Part shown: positions 37,312-46,510 of the stretch, one piece after another
Layout: each line of letters opens with the position of its first letter
How positions within the stretch are numbered: the first letter of the stretch is position 1
Assembly: GCA_035525785.1 (NCBI GenBank)
Contig: DATLDQ010000149.1
Location: 34,618-98,617, forward strand
DNA length: 64,000 nucleotides
Source: CADEED01 sp035525785
GTDB taxonomy: Bacteria > Pseudomonadota > Gammaproteobacteria > Steroidobacterales > Steroidobacteraceae
Direction of reading: 5' to 3'
Position numbers and translations under genes: made by a program
The notes under the pieces: generated by a model
Databases searched by the model: none
What the model was told of the DNA's origin: nothing
Seen by the model: only the letters and a program-made list of their open reading frames with translations

Positions 37312-38589
37312 ATGCAAAACGTCCCGTCGCTGTTTTTGGGTATCGCGCTCGTAGTTCTGCTCCTACTGATCGCGTTTTCCTCCGGCACCGAAGTCGCCAT
37401 GCTCTCGGCGAACCGTTACAAGATCCGCGCCGCGGCCAAGACCGGCAAACGCACCGCCAAGGCGCTGGACGAGCTGCTGGCGAAGCCCGACAGCTGGCTG
37501 GGGGCCAACCTCGTGGTGCTCGCGCTCGCGAGCGTCGCCGCGTCATCCATCGCCACCTTGTTAGCGCAGCGCACCGGATACGAACACGCCGAGATCCTGA
37601 CGATCATCGGCCTCGGCATCTTCATGATCGTGTTCTGCGAGCTGGCGCCCAAGATCTACGCGGCGCTCAAGCCCGATCCGGTGGCGATGTCGTCCACCTA
37701 CATCTACAAGGTGCTGATCGTCGTCATGTCGCCGATCAGCTGGTTCGCGAATCGCGCGGCTTACGGCTTGCTGCGGTTGTTCGGCGTGAAGCCCGTGAAG
37801 GAAGGCGGCCAGGCCATGTCGCCCGATGAATTGCGCTCGGTGGTGGCCGAGGCCGGCCCCATGATCCCGACGCGCCACCGGCAGATGTTGTTGTCGATTC
37901 TCGATCTCGAGCATGTGACGGTGAACGACATCATGATTCCGCGACAGGACATCGGGTCGATCAACGTCGACGACAACTGGGAGGACATCCTCGACCAGCT
38001 GCGCCAGACTCCGCACACGCGATTGCCCCTGCACGAGGGCGAGCTCGACAACCTCATCGGCATCGTGCACATGAAGCGCGTGGCGCAGGAACTGGCGCGC
38101 GACACACTGACTCGCGAGCGTCTCATCGAAATCGCCCGGACGCGCGAGCCCTACTTCGTACCCGAGGGCACCTCGCTCACCGTGCAGCTCAACCAGTTCC
38201 AGCGCAACCGCCGGCGCCTCGCGTTCGTCGTCGACGAGTACGGCGACATCCAGGGTTTCGTGACGCTCGAGGACATCCTCGAGGAGATCGTCGGCGAGTT
38301 CACCACCGACCCCGCCACCATCACGCACAAGCACGTGCATCGTGAAGCGCCGGGCGTGTTCATCGTCAACGCCAGCGCCACGGTGCGCGCGCTCAACCGT
38401 TCGCTCGGCTGGCAGCTGCCGACGGATGGTCCGAAAACGCTGAATGGTCTGCTGGTGGAGAAACTCGAAACGCTGCCGGAAAGCGGCGAGTCCGTGACCA
38501 TCGGCGAATACCAGTTCGAAGTGCTGCAACTCGGCGAGAACACGGTGCGCACCGTGCGCGCGCGACGTGTCGCCCCGACGGCCGAATAA
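37312..38589 (+). CDS. CNNM/CorC-family membrane protein (DUF21-CBS-CorC_HlyC)
   Basis: A 425-residue protein equivalent to E. coli YfjD, which also neighbours ffh. It has a DUF21 membrane domain of about four helices (1-150), a tandem CBS pair (about 200-325; IMIPRQDIGSINVDD and FVVDEYGDIQGFVTLEDILEEIVGE) and a C-terminal CorC_HlyC domain (from about 340). Members are linked to magnesium/cobalt efflux or resistance; the transported ion is not shown by sequence. The divergent gap to ffh is 24 bp. Confidence 0.93.
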   Translation: MQNVPSLFLGIALVVLLLLIAFSSGTEVAMLSANRYKIRAAAKTGKRTAKALDELLAKPDSWLGANLVVLALASVAASSIATLLAQRTGYEHAEILTIIGLGIFMIVFCELAPKIYAALKPDPVAMSSTYIYKVLIVVMSPISWFANRAAYGLLRLFGVKPVKEGGQAMSPDELRSVVAEAGPMIPTRHRQMLLSILDLEHVTVNDIMIPRQDIGSINVDDNWEDILDQLRQTPHTRLPLHEGELDNLIGIVHMKRVAQELARDTLTRERLIEIARTREPYFVPEGTSLTVQLNQFQRNRRRLAFVVDEYGDIQGFVTLEDILEEIVGEFTTDPATITHKHVHREAPGVFIVNASATVRALNRSLGWQLPTDGPKTLNGLLVEKLETLPESGESVTIGEYQFEVLQLGENTVRTVRARRVAPTAE

Positions 38590-39400
38590 ATCTGCCCTGG
38601 CGGGGCTCGCGATTGCAGCCGGCGCGGTGGTCTATCTGTTGTCGCGCTCCGCGCCGCCGGCCGCCGGCCCAACATCGGCCGAGACTGCCACCGGCGTGAG
38701 CGCGCGACCTCCGGTCGCGACGCCAGCGCCCGCACAGCCGAGCCCCGCGCCACTCGCCGCCACCACCATTGGCACTACCGCACAGGCGCCTTCCACGAGC
38801 GACTCAGCAGCTGCGGCGCAGAGGACCAGGGATATCGAGGTCGTGATCCGGAATCTGCGGCCGGAATTTCTACCGCTGAACGAAGAAGTGACGCTCAGCG
38901 AGTCTGAGTTCTCGATGCTGCTGTTGCTGGTCGCCGGTTATCGCGTGAGGGCGCATGAGGTGTGGTCGGCCGGCAAGGCCGATCGCGTGGCCGCGGCAAG
39001 GGAGCTCGAACAATTGGAGCAGCAACGGCGGGCTGATCTTGCGAGGATCCTCGGCGAACGCAGTGCACAGGTGCTGGCGTTCGAGGCCACGCTGCCCCTC
39101 CGCGCGGAAGTGCGCCTCGCGCGCATGGAGCTCGATGAAACATCCTGGCCGATGACCGATGAGCAGTCGCGAAATTTTCTCAAGGCAATGATCGCCACCT
39201 TTCCAGATCTGCCGGCGACACCGAGATCCGGGGCCGAAAACCCGGAGGCGATCGCGCAGGAAGAAGAGGCGCTGATGGATCAGGCGGACAGCCGGATCCT
39301 GCGCGCGGCCCAACGGGTGATGACCGGGGCGCAGTACGCGCACTACGCGCAGTATCTCGAGGGTCGCCGCATGTTCCGGCGCGACACCGAAGACGAATGA
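38567..39400 (+). CDS. Membrane-anchored protein of unknown function
   Basis: A 277-residue protein starting at GTG 38567 and overlapping the previous gene by 23 bp. It has a short N-terminal membrane helix (about 10-26), a Pro/Ala/Thr-rich linker to about 85 and then a soluble alpha-helical domain (about 86-265) rich in Glu, Arg and Leu with a coiled-coil-like stretch around 135-165. No cysteines or recognisable catalytic motifs were seen. The overlap implies co-translation with the CNNM protein. Function unknown. Confidence 0.7.
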   Translation: MSPRRPNKSALAGLAIAAGAVVYLLSRSAPPAAGPTSAETATGVSARPPVATPAPAQPSPAPLAATTIGTTAQAPSTSDSAAAAQRTRDIEVVIRNLRPEFLPLNEEVTLSESEFSMLLLLVAGYRVRAHEVWSAGKADRVAAARELEQLEQQRRADLARILGERSAQVLAFEATLPLRAEVRLARMELDETSWPMTDEQSRNFLKAMIATFPDLPATPRSGAENPEAIAQEEEALMDQADSRILRAAQRVMTGAQYAHYAQYLEGRRMFRRDTEDE

Positions 39401-39407
39401 GCGCTGC

Positions 39408-40763
39408 TCAGGACCCCGGGATCGCGATTCTCAATGCTTCGTCGATGCGTGACAGCGCATGCACGCGCACCCCTTCGATCGGCGCGCGCGGTGCGTTGTC
39501 CTTCGCGACCAGCGCCGTGGTGAACCCCTGTTTTGCCGCTTCGCGCAGCCGTTCCTCGCCGTAAGCCACGGGCCGCAGCTCGCCCGTGAGCCCGATTTCG
39601 CCGAAAGCCACGAGGCTCTGTGCGATGGGCTTGTCGACCAGGCTCGAAGCGAGCGCCAGTGCCACCGGCAAATCGCAGGCCGTCTCACTGATTTCGAGGC
39701 CGCCCACCACGTTCACGAATACATCGTGCTCTTGCAGGCTCACGCCGCCATGTCGGTTGAGCACGGCGAGCAGCATGGCCACGCGCTGGGCATCCAGACC
39801 TTGCGCGACGCGACGCGGCGAACCGAAACGCATGCGGTCGACCAGGCCTTGCAGCTCGACGAGCAACGGGCGGCGCCCATCGCGAGTCACCGCGACGATG
39901 CTGCCGGGAGCGGGCGAGCCTGCGCGGGCAAGGAAGATGGCCGAGGGGTTGCGCACTTCGCGCAGCCCCTGCTCGTCCATGTGAAAGAACGCGAGCTCGC
40001 CCACCGAGCCGAAGCGGTTCTTGGTGGCGCGCACATTTCGGAAGCGGCTCGATGCGTCGCTCTCGAAATACAGCACGGTGTCGACCAGGTGCTCGAGCAC
40101 GCGCGGGCCGGCGATGGCGCCATCCTTGGTCACGTGACCGACGATGAGCACGCTGACCTGGTTCGATTTGGCGAAGCGCACGAGCTGCGCCGTGCATTCC
40201 TTGAGCTGCGTCACCGCGCCCGCGGGAGTACCCACGGCCTGCAGCTGCACGGTCTGGATCGAGTCGACGATCATGAGCTTCACCGATTCCTCGCGGGCCC
40301 GGACCATGGCGGCCTCGAGATCGGTATCGGCCACCACACGCAGGCCCTCGCCGGTCATTCCGAGGCGCCGCGCGCGCACGCCGATCTGGGCCGCAGATTC
40401 CTCGGCGGACAGATACAAGGTGGGCGTGGCGCGGGCGGCGTGGTTCGCCAGTTGCAGCAGCAGGGTTGACTTGCCGATGCCGGGTTCGCCGCCTAGCAAG
40501 GTGACCGAACCCGGGATGAGCCCGCCGCCGAGCACCCGGTCGAGCTCGCCCATGCCGCTGCCAAGCCGTGGCAGCTCTTCGGTGGAAAGCGGCGAAACCT
40601 GGGCAGCAGCCACGCTCGCGAGCGCGGCGGCACCAGACGGGCGGCGCGCCACGGTGCGCTGTTCGAGCGTGTTCCAGCGCGAACATTGGGGGCACTGCCC
40701 CTGCCATTTCAGCGTCTCGGCAGCGCATTCGGCGCAGACGAAAACGGTTGAGGGTTTGGCCAT
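39408..40763 (-). CDS. radA: DNA repair protein RadA
   Basis: DnaB-type branch-migration helicase that processes recombination intermediates. It has 451 residues. A zinc finger (C10, C13, C24, C27), a RecA-like ATPase with Walker A GEPGIGKST, the RadA-specific KNRFG motif (ATKNRFGSVGE) and a C-terminal Lon-like S16 domain are all intact. Transcribed alone; convergent with the unknown membrane protein gene and divergent from the PP2C gene. Confidence 0.97.
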   Translation of the reverse strand: MAKPSTVFVCAECAAETLKWQGQCPQCSRWNTLEQRTVARRPSGAAALASVAAAQVSPLSTEELPRLGSGMGELDRVLGGGLIPGSVTLLGGEPGIGKSTLLLQLANHAARATPTLYLSAEESAAQIGVRARRLGMTGEGLRVVADTDLEAAMVRAREESVKLMIVDSIQTVQLQAVGTPAGAVTQLKECTAQLVRFAKSNQVSVLIVGHVTKDGAIAGPRVLEHLVDTVLYFESDASSRFRNVRATKNRFGSVGELAFFHMDEQGLREVRNPSAIFLARAGSPAPGSIVAVTRDGRRPLLVELQGLVDRMRFGSPRRVAQGLDAQRVAMLLAVLNRHGGVSLQEHDVFVNVVGGLEISETACDLPVALALASSLVDKPIAQSLVAFGEIGLTGELRPVAYGEERLREAAKQGFTTALVAKDNAPRAPIEGVRVHALSRIDEALRIAIPGS

Positions 40764-41087
40764 CAGACGGCCTGCTCGTCGCTGGAAACCGTGACGAACT
40801 TCATGTGCCAGAGGGACCTGAAGGCCGGGACATCCCTAGTGTGTGCGGTAGTCCGGTGCGGACTGCCCCCGTTCCCATTAGCATTGCGTCCCTAGGTCGT
40901 TGATTTGGCGGTGAGCGCAGGGGGCGAAGTGTGACTTATTGCTCCGGAACCCAGCGGCGCTTGCGGTAGGTTATGGCATCTGCGGGGAAGTCTACGGACG
41001 CATTTCGGCCGTATGGGTCTCTTTTTGAGCATTGAGCACGGGTGTGATCGAAGAACACGCTGAACATCGCCGGCCACGGGGTCGCCC
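40764..41087. other. 324-bp divergent intergenic region
   Basis: Lies between the start codons of radA (minus) and the PP2C gene (plus). I found no plausible coding sequence or RNA gene. A small inverted repeat AGTCCG...CGGACT sits near 40850. The region presumably holds the two divergent promoters, but no pair of hexamers is convincing. Confidence 0.5.
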
Positions 41088-41912
41088 ATGACCCTCAAGG
41101 GGAAGCTCAACTTCGTTGGGCGCACCGACACTGGCCGCGTCCGCGAACACAATGAAGACACCATCGCTTCCGATGTCGACGTCGGGTTGTTGGTGCTGGC
41201 CGATGGCATGGGCGGTTACAACGCGGGCGAAGTCGCGAGCGGCATCGCGGTGAAAACCATCACCAACCTGGTTCGCGAAGGCCTGGCGCGCGAGGACCTG
41301 GGCTCGATCGACCGCACCACGGGTCTCACCCGTCCGTCCATCGTGTTGCGTGACGCGATCACGCGGGCCAACAAGATCATCTATCAAACCGCGCGCTCCC
41401 AGGCGGAGTGCGAGGGCATGGGTACCACCGTCGTGGCCGCCCTCTTCTACGACAATCGCATCTCCATCGCCCACGTCGGCGATTCCCGGCTGTATCGCCA
41501 GCGCGGGAGCGAGATCGCGCAGGTCACCATGGACCATTCCCTGCTCCAGGAGCTGGTGGACAGAGGTTTCTATTCGCCCGAGGAAGCGCAGCGGGCGGCG
41601 AACAAGAATTACGTGACCCGGGCGCTCGGCGTCGAACCCCAGGTCGAAGTCGAAGTGCAGGAGCAACCCGTCGACAAGGGCGATATCTTCATCCTCTGCT
41701 CCGACGGTCTCTCGGACATGGTCGAAGATGAAGACATCCGTTTAACTATAAGCACCTTTGGTGCTAATCTAGATACGGTTGCTAAGCAGTTGATTCAGTT
41801 AGCCAACGAGAATGGCGGTCGCGACAACGTCTCGGTGGTGCTCGCGCAGGCGAACGAAGCGTTCCCCGCGAGTCGCGGAGTGATGGACAAACTTCTGGGC
41901 TGGTTTAGTTAA
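41088..41912 (+). CDS. PP2C-family Ser/Thr protein phosphatase
   Basis: A 274-residue metal-dependent phosphatase of the bacterial Stp1/PstP type. The metal-ligand motifs are all present: REHNEDTIASD, LVLADGMGGYNAGE, CSDGLSDMVEDED and GGRDNVSVVL. It removes phosphate from Ser/Thr on target proteins. The next gene, 30 bp on, encodes a two-FHA-domain protein, a module that binds phosphothreonine. No Ser/Thr kinase is encoded in this window. Confidence 0.94.
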   Translation: MTLKGKLNFVGRTDTGRVREHNEDTIASDVDVGLLVLADGMGGYNAGEVASGIAVKTITNLVREGLAREDLGSIDRTTGLTRPSIVLRDAITRANKIIYQTARSQAECEGMGTTVVAALFYDNRISIAHVGDSRLYRQRGSEIAQVTMDHSLLQELVDRGFYSPEEAQRAANKNYVTRALGVEPQVEVEVQEQPVDKGDIFILCSDGLSDMVEDEDIRLTISTFGANLDTVAKQLIQLANENGGRDNVSVVLAQANEAFPASRGVMDKLLGWFS

Positions 41913-41942
41913 GGCCCTTTTGGGTCTGGGAAGGCACGCTCA

Positions 41943-42656
41943 ATGGCACGCTTGGTCTTAAGCCTGGATAACCAGGTCCTCGCCGAATACAACATGAACA
42001 AGGAGCGGTACACGATTGGCCGCCTCCCCGATAACGATATCCGTATCGACAACTCGGCGGTCTCCGGACATCACTCGCTGATCATCAACATCCTCAACGA
42101 TTCGTTCCTCGAGGATCTGAACAGCACCAACGGCACGTACGTGAACGGCAAGCTCATCAAGAAGCATGCCCTGCAGCACGGCGACGTGGTCACCGTCGGT
42201 CACCACCAGCTGCGCTTCGTCGAGGACGACGAGGCACAGGACGAATTCGAAAAGACGATGGTCATCCAGCCGTCGTCGCGCCCGGCCGCCGAGAAGATGC
42301 GCGCGGTCAAGGACGTCGCGGAGAAGGTCTCGGCCGAGCTGTCGGCGAGCGGCGTGCGCAAGGGTCTCGACGGCAAGACGCCGGTCAAGAAGGCCAAGCT
42401 GCAAGTGCTCTCCGGTTCGTTCGCGGGCCGCGAGCTCGAGCTCAACAAGGCGTTGACGACGCTCGGCCGCCCGGGCATCCAGGTCGCGGCGATCACGCGG
42501 CGCGCGGACGGATACTTCATCGTCCACGTCGATGCCGACAAGCCCGACAACTACCCGCTGGTGAATGGCGCCGCCATCGGCAGCCAGGCCCGCAAGCTCA
42601 CGGACAACGACGTGATCCAGTTGGCGGGCGTGAAGATGGGGTTCTTCGAGGCTTGA
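41943..42656 (+). CDS. FHA-domain protein (two FHA-like domains)
   Basis: A 237-residue protein. The N-terminal FHA domain (about 15-90) has the phosphothreonine-binding signature YTIGRLPDNDIRIDNSAVSGHHSLI and LNSTNGTYVNGKLI. A linker (about 95-140) with KTMVIQPSSRP resembles a phosphothreonine-bearing segment. A second, more divergent FHA-like domain (about 143-237) has TTLGRPGIQVAAITRRADGYFIVHV. Likely a phospho-dependent adaptor regulated by the upstream phosphatase. A strong hairpin follows. Confidence 0.9.
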   Translation: MARLVLSLDNQVLAEYNMNKERYTIGRLPDNDIRIDNSAVSGHHSLIINILNDSFLEDLNSTNGTYVNGKLIKKHALQHGDVVTVGHHQLRFVEDDEAQDEFEKTMVIQPSSRPAAEKMRAVKDVAEKVSAELSASGVRKGLDGKTPVKKAKLQVLSGSFAGRELELNKALTTLGRPGIQVAAITRRADGYFIVHVDADKPDNYPLVNGAAIGSQARKLTDNDVIQLAGVKMGFFEA

Positions 42657-42707
42657 TCAGGGGCTCGCGCCCCACGTCGGAGAAACCCGTCGAAGCGACG
42701 GGGTAAA

Positions 42708-42737
42708 GAAGAAGGCCGGCGTCAGCCGGCCTTCTTC
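42708..42737. terminator. Bidirectional terminator between the FHA gene and alr
   Basis: A perfect 13-bp stem, GAAGAAGGCCGGC (42708-42720) with its complement (42725-42737), and a GTCA loop. It lies between convergent genes and overlaps the first bases of the alr stop codon. Short A/T-rich flanks on both sides (ATTT downstream, TAAA upstream) fit a bidirectional intrinsic terminator. Confidence 0.8.
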
Positions 42738-43830
42738 ATTTCAGCTCGATCGGCACGCGTTGACTCACGCCGCAGAGCAGTTCGTACGGAATGGTGTCGG
42801 CGTGCCGCGCGACTTCCTCCACGGGAAGATCCGCACCCCAGATCACGGCGCGGTTTCCGGTGGCGACTCGCGCAGCGCCCGTGACGTCGACCGCGATCAT
42901 GTCCATGGAGACGCGCCCGACCAGTGGATAGCGTGCTCCGCCGATGAGTACCGGCGTGTCATTCGCGAGATGGCGCGGCAGGCCGTCGCCATAACCCGCG
43001 GCGAGTATCGCGATGGCGCTGTCGCGTTCGGCGCGCCATGCGCCGGCGTAGCCCACGGTCTCGCCCTGCTTCACATCGCGCACGGTGATGACGGTGGTCT
43101 CGAGCGTCATGACAGGCTTGAGACCGTGCCGGTCGGCCGTCTCGGCACCGAAAGGCGACACGCCGTAGAGCGCGAGGCCGGGGCGTACCCAGTCGCCGTG
43201 CGCGTTGGGCCATCCCAGGATGCCCGCGGAATTGCCGATGCTGGTGGCCAGTTTGCGCGCGCCGGCAAGACCGGCACCAGCGATGACGTGCTCGAATGCT
43301 GCCACCTGCTCGCGCGTCATCCAGACTTCACGTTCGTCGGCGCGCGCCAGATGCGTCATGAGGCGCAGCTCGAGCGCCGGCACGGTGAGCGCGCGCAGCC
43401 GCAGCAGCGCCGCCGGGAATGCCTCCGGGCGGAAGCCCAGGCGATTCATGCCGGTGTCGACCTTGATCCAGACCGTGAAGCGCTCCGGCCCGCGGTGCGC
43501 TTCGAGTAGTTTGAGCTGCAACGGGTCGTGTACCACGAGCTCGAAGCCGTGATGCGCGGCTTCGGCGAGCTGCTCGGCGCTGAACACGCCCTCGAGCAAC
43601 ACGATGGGAGCGCGGACGCCGGCGCCGCGCAGGACGATGCCCTCTTCCAGCCTCGCCACGGCGAAGGCGTCGGCATCCGCGAGTGCCAGCGCGGTGCTGA
43701 CGAGACCATGGCCATAGGCGTTCGCCTTGACCACTGCCATGACTTTCGCGCCCGGCGCGTACGCGCGGATGGTGCCCAGATTGTGCCGCAGCGCGGCCGT
43801 GTCGATCAGCGCGCGGATCAACCGGGTCAA
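42736..43830 (-). CDS. alr: Alanine racemase
   Basis: PLP enzyme making D-alanine for peptidoglycan. It has 364 residues. The PLP lysine is K35 (VVKANAYGHG) and the catalytic tyrosine of the partner subunit lies in ETVGYAGAW; the RVSMDMIAVDVT motif is present. The start is a TTG at 43830 overlapping the dnaB stop (TTGA), so alr is translationally coupled to dnaB, the usual dnaB-alr order. Confidence 0.95.
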   Translation of the reverse strand: MTRLIRALIDTAALRHNLGTIRAYAPGAKVMAVVKANAYGHGLVSTALALADADAFAVARLEEGIVLRGAGVRAPIVLLEGVFSAEQLAEAAHHGFELVVHDPLQLKLLEAHRGPERFTVWIKVDTGMNRLGFRPEAFPAALLRLRALTVPALELRLMTHLARADEREVWMTREQVAAFEHVIAGAGLAGARKLATSIGNSAGILGWPNAHGDWVRPGLALYGVSPFGAETADRHGLKPVMTLETTVITVRDVKQGETVGYAGAWRAERDSAIAILAAGYGDGLPRHLANDTPVLIGGARYPLVGRVSMDMIAVDVTGAARVATGNRAVIWGADLPVEEVARHADTIPYELLCGVSQRVPIELK

Positions 43831-45224
43831 CGCATGATTCCTTCGCCGTAGGCGGGATCCTGGTAGTTCTCGAAGCGTGCGTTCTGGCCGCGGAAGGTCA
43901 GCCGGATCTCACCGGTCTCACCGTTACGATGCTTGGCCAGGTCGATTTCCGCGATGCCTTTCTTCGGCGTCTCGCGGTTGTAGACCTCGTCGCGATAGAT
44001 GAGCAGGATCATGTCCGCGTCCTGCTCGATGGCGCCCGACTCGCGCAGATCCGACATCACCGGCTTCTTGTTCTCGCGTTGTTCGACACCGCGATTCAGC
44101 TGCGACAGCGCGATGACCGGGCAATGCAGCTCCTTCGCCAGCGCCTTGAGGCCGCGCGAGATCTCGGAAATTTCGGTGGCGCGATTTTCCTTCGTGCCCG
44201 GCACCGACATGAGCTGCAGGTAGTCGACGACGATGAGGTTCAAACCATGTTCGCGCTTGATGCGTCGCGAGCGTGCGCGCAATTCCGTGGGCGTCAGCGC
44301 CGGCGTGTCATCGATGAAGATCTTGGCGTCCTGCAGCTGCTTGGTGGCGCCCGTGATGCGCGGCCAGTCGTCCTCGGACAACTTGCCGCTGCGGATGTTG
44401 CCGAGGTGCACGCTGCCCACCGAAGACAGCATGCGCGTGAGGATCTGGTCGGCCGGCATTTCGAGCGAGAAGACGGCTACGGAAGCGCGTACCCCCTCTT
44501 TCAGTGCCGCGTGCTCCGCCATGTTGATGGCCAGCGTGGATTTACCCATCGACGGACGCCCCGCGATGATCAGCAGGTCGCCGCCGCGCAGGCCGCCGGT
44601 GAGCCTGTCGAAGTCGATGAAGCCCGTGGGCAGGCCGCGCGGCTTGTTGGGGTTGTTGTACAGATCGTCGATCTGGTCGATGAGCGCCGGCAACGCCTGC
44701 TTGGCGCTCACGTAACCCTTGCCACGCGACGAACCTTCCGCAATCGCGAAAATCTTGCGCTCGGCGTGTTCCACGAGCTCGCGCGCCGTCTCGCCCTCTT
44801 CGCTCCACACGGATCCGGCGATTTCGCCGCCGGTCGTGACGAGCTGACGCAACAGCGAGCGTTCCTTGACGATCTCCGCGTAGGCGCGCGCGTTGGCGGC
44901 GCCCGGCGTGTCACGCGTGAGCGTGCCGAGATACGCAAGTCCGCCGGCCTCGTTGAGTTTGCCGAGCCTTTGCAAATGCTCGGACACCGTGACCGGGTCG
45001 CAAGGCTGCGCCTCTCCGGCCAACGATGCGATGCTCTCGAAGATCAGCGTGTGATCGGGACGGTAGAAATCTTCCGCGACCACCACGTCGCCGACGTTGT
45101 CCCAGGCAGCGCGGTCCAGCATGAGCCCACCGAGGACGGCCTGCTCCGCTTCGATGGAATGCGGCGGCGCGCGCAGGTCACTGGCGGCGGAACTCTCGCG
45201 GCGAAACTTGGGTGTGCTCGACAT
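43827..45224 (-). CDS. dnaB: Replicative DNA helicase DnaB
   Basis: Hexameric helicase that unwinds the replication fork. It has 465 residues: an N-terminal helical domain beginning about residue 20 (PPHSIEAEQAVLGGLMLD), then a RecA-like domain with Walker A GRPSMGKST, LIVVDYLQLM and the C-terminal ESGAIEQDADMILLIYRDE. ATG 45224 was chosen as the start next to the family N-terminus. A terminator separates it from rplI upstream. Confidence 0.97.
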   Translation of the reverse strand: MSSTPKFRRESSAASDLRAPPHSIEAEQAVLGGLMLDRAAWDNVGDVVVAEDFYRPDHTLIFESIASLAGEAQPCDPVTVSEHLQRLGKLNEAGGLAYLGTLTRDTPGAANARAYAEIVKERSLLRQLVTTGGEIAGSVWSEEGETARELVEHAERKIFAIAEGSSRGKGYVSAKQALPALIDQIDDLYNNPNKPRGLPTGFIDFDRLTGGLRGGDLLIIAGRPSMGKSTLAINMAEHAALKEGVRASVAVFSLEMPADQILTRMLSSVGSVHLGNIRSGKLSEDDWPRITGATKQLQDAKIFIDDTPALTPTELRARSRRIKREHGLNLIVVDYLQLMSVPGTKENRATEISEISRGLKALAKELHCPVIALSQLNRGVEQRENKKPVMSDLRESGAIEQDADMILLIYRDEVYNRETPKKGIAEIDLAKHRNGETGEIRLTFRGQNARFENYQDPAYGEGIMR

Positions 45225-45266
45225 GGACTCTCCCCGCTGGGGGATTAGTTTCCCCTCTCGGCGCGC

Positions 45267-45308
45267 AAAAAGAAAACGGCACCCCACCTTTCAAGGATGG
45301 GGTGCCGT
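45267..45308 (-). terminator. Intrinsic terminator of the rpsF-rpsR-rplI operon
   Basis: On the minus strand an 11-bp stem (ACGGCACCCCA and its complement, 45276-45286 with 45298-45308) closes an 11-nt loop and is followed by TTTTCTTTTT. It lies 23 bp after the rplI stop and before dnaB. A textbook intrinsic terminator. Confidence 0.9.
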
Positions 45309-45331
45309 CTAATCATCGCGTTGTGCGCGAT

Positions 45332-45781
45332 TCAGTCTTCAGCCGTGATGATCACCGGCAGCTGCACGTCGATGTCCGTGTGCAGGTGCAGGGCCACCAT
45401 GTGCTCGCCGACCGTACGCAGCGGGCCCGTGGGCAGACGCACTTCCGCGCGCGCCAGCTTGTGGCCCGACTTGGTCGTCGCCTCGGCGATGTCGGCCGTG
45501 CCGATCGACCCGAAGAGCTTGCCTTCGGTGCCGGCCTTGGCCGTGATCTGCAGCTTGAAGTCCTTGAACGCGGCGGCGCGTCTCTCGGCGTCCGCGAACT
45601 GGTCGCGCGCGACCTTCTCGAGCTCCGCGCGACGCGCTTCGAACTTCTTGACGTTGTCCGGGGTCGCGAGGGTCGCCTTGCCCTTGGGCAGGAGGAAGTT
45701 GCGGCCGTAGCCCGACTTCACCTTCACGCGATCGCCGATGTTTCCAAGGTTCGCCACCTTGGTGAGCAGAATGACGTCCAT
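45332..45781 (-). CDS. rplI: 50S ribosomal protein L9
   Basis: A 149-residue protein with the N-terminal RNA-binding domain (MDVILLTKVANLGNIGDRVKVKSGYGRNFLLPKGKA), a long connecting helix and the C-terminal domain. Third gene of the rpsF operon, 23 bp after rpsR. Confidence 0.98.
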   Translation of the reverse strand: MDVILLTKVANLGNIGDRVKVKSGYGRNFLLPKGKATLATPDNVKKFEARRAELEKVARDQFADAERRAAAFKDFKLQITAKAGTEGKLFGSIGTADIAEATTKSGHKLARAEVRLPTGPLRTVGEHMVALHLHTDIDVQLPVIITAED

Positions 45782-45804
45782 AGTTTTATCTCAATGCTGC
45801 TCGG

Positions 45805-46086
45805 TTAGTGTTGATCGGTATAGGGCAGCAGCGCGAGATAGCGGGCGCGCTTGATCGCCCCGGCGAGCTGACGCTGGTAGAACGCCTTCGTGCCGGTGAT
45901 GCGGCTCGGGACGATCTTGCCCGTCTCGGTGATGTACTGCTTGAGGACGGCGAGGTCCTTGTAGTCGATCTGCTTCACGCCCTCGGCGGTGAAGCGGCAG
46001 AACTTGCGACGGCGCGAGAACGAACGGTTGCCGCCACCGGCACCACCGCCACCCGGGCCACTGCGACGCGGTTTGTCGTCTTTCAT
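45805..46086 (-). CDS. rpsR: 30S ribosomal protein S18
   Basis: A 93-residue protein. The conserved part begins RKFCRFTAEGVKQIDYKDL and ends QLAGAIKRARYLALLPYTDQH. The first 20 residues form a Gly/Arg-rich extension not seen in E. coli S18 (75 residues). The start overlaps the rpsF stop by one base (TGATG). It binds S6 in the ribosome and in the operon leader. Confidence 0.98.
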   Translation of the reverse strand: MKDDKPRRSGPGGGGAGGGNRSFSRRRKFCRFTAEGVKQIDYKDLAVLKQYITETGKIVPSRITGTKAFYQRQLAGAIKRARYLALLPYTDQH

Positions 46087-46490
46087 CAGGCGTTCACTCC
46101 CATGTCGTCGTCGTCACTGGCAAAGGGCGAATCGTCACGGCGTGAGCGCGTGCCCCCTTCCTTCTCTTCCTGCGCGGCCTTCGCCATCGGCGATGGCTCG
46201 GTCACGGCCTCGTCCATGTTGACCACGAGGTGGCGCAGCACGGCATCCGAGAAACGGAAAGCGCCCGTGAGCTCGGCCAGGATTTTCTGGTCGCACTCGA
46301 CGTTCAGCAGAACGTAGTGGGCCTTGTGGACCTTGGCGATGGGGAAAGTCAGCTGGCGACGGCCCCAGTCTTCGAGACGGTGCACCGTGCCACCACCGGC
46401 GGAGATCATTCCGCGGTAGCGCTCGATCATGGCAGGGACTTGTTCGCTCTGGTCCGGATGGACCAGGAACACGATTTCGTAATGCCTCAT
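46086..46490 (-). CDS. rpsF: 30S ribosomal protein S6
   Basis: A 134-residue protein starting MRHYEIVFLVHPDQSEQVPAMIERY. The conserved fold is followed by an acidic, serine-rich C-terminal tail of about 35 residues, similar to the tail glutamylated by RimK in some bacteria. First gene of rpsF-rpsR-rplI with a strong ribosome-binding site (AAGGAG). Confidence 0.98.
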   Translation of the reverse strand: MRHYEIVFLVHPDQSEQVPAMIERYRGMISAGGGTVHRLEDWGRRQLTFPIAKVHKAHYVLLNVECDQKILAELTGAFRFSDAVLRHLVVNMDEAVTEPSPMAKAAQEEKEGGTRSRRDDSPFASDDDDMGVNA

Positions 46491-46510
46491 GTCTACTCCT
46501 TGTGGATATA

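Noticed and set aside
40764..41087. A small RNA in the radA/PP2C intergenic region
   Set aside because: Only a weak inverted repeat was seen; no promoter plus terminator pair or known RNA motif supports it.
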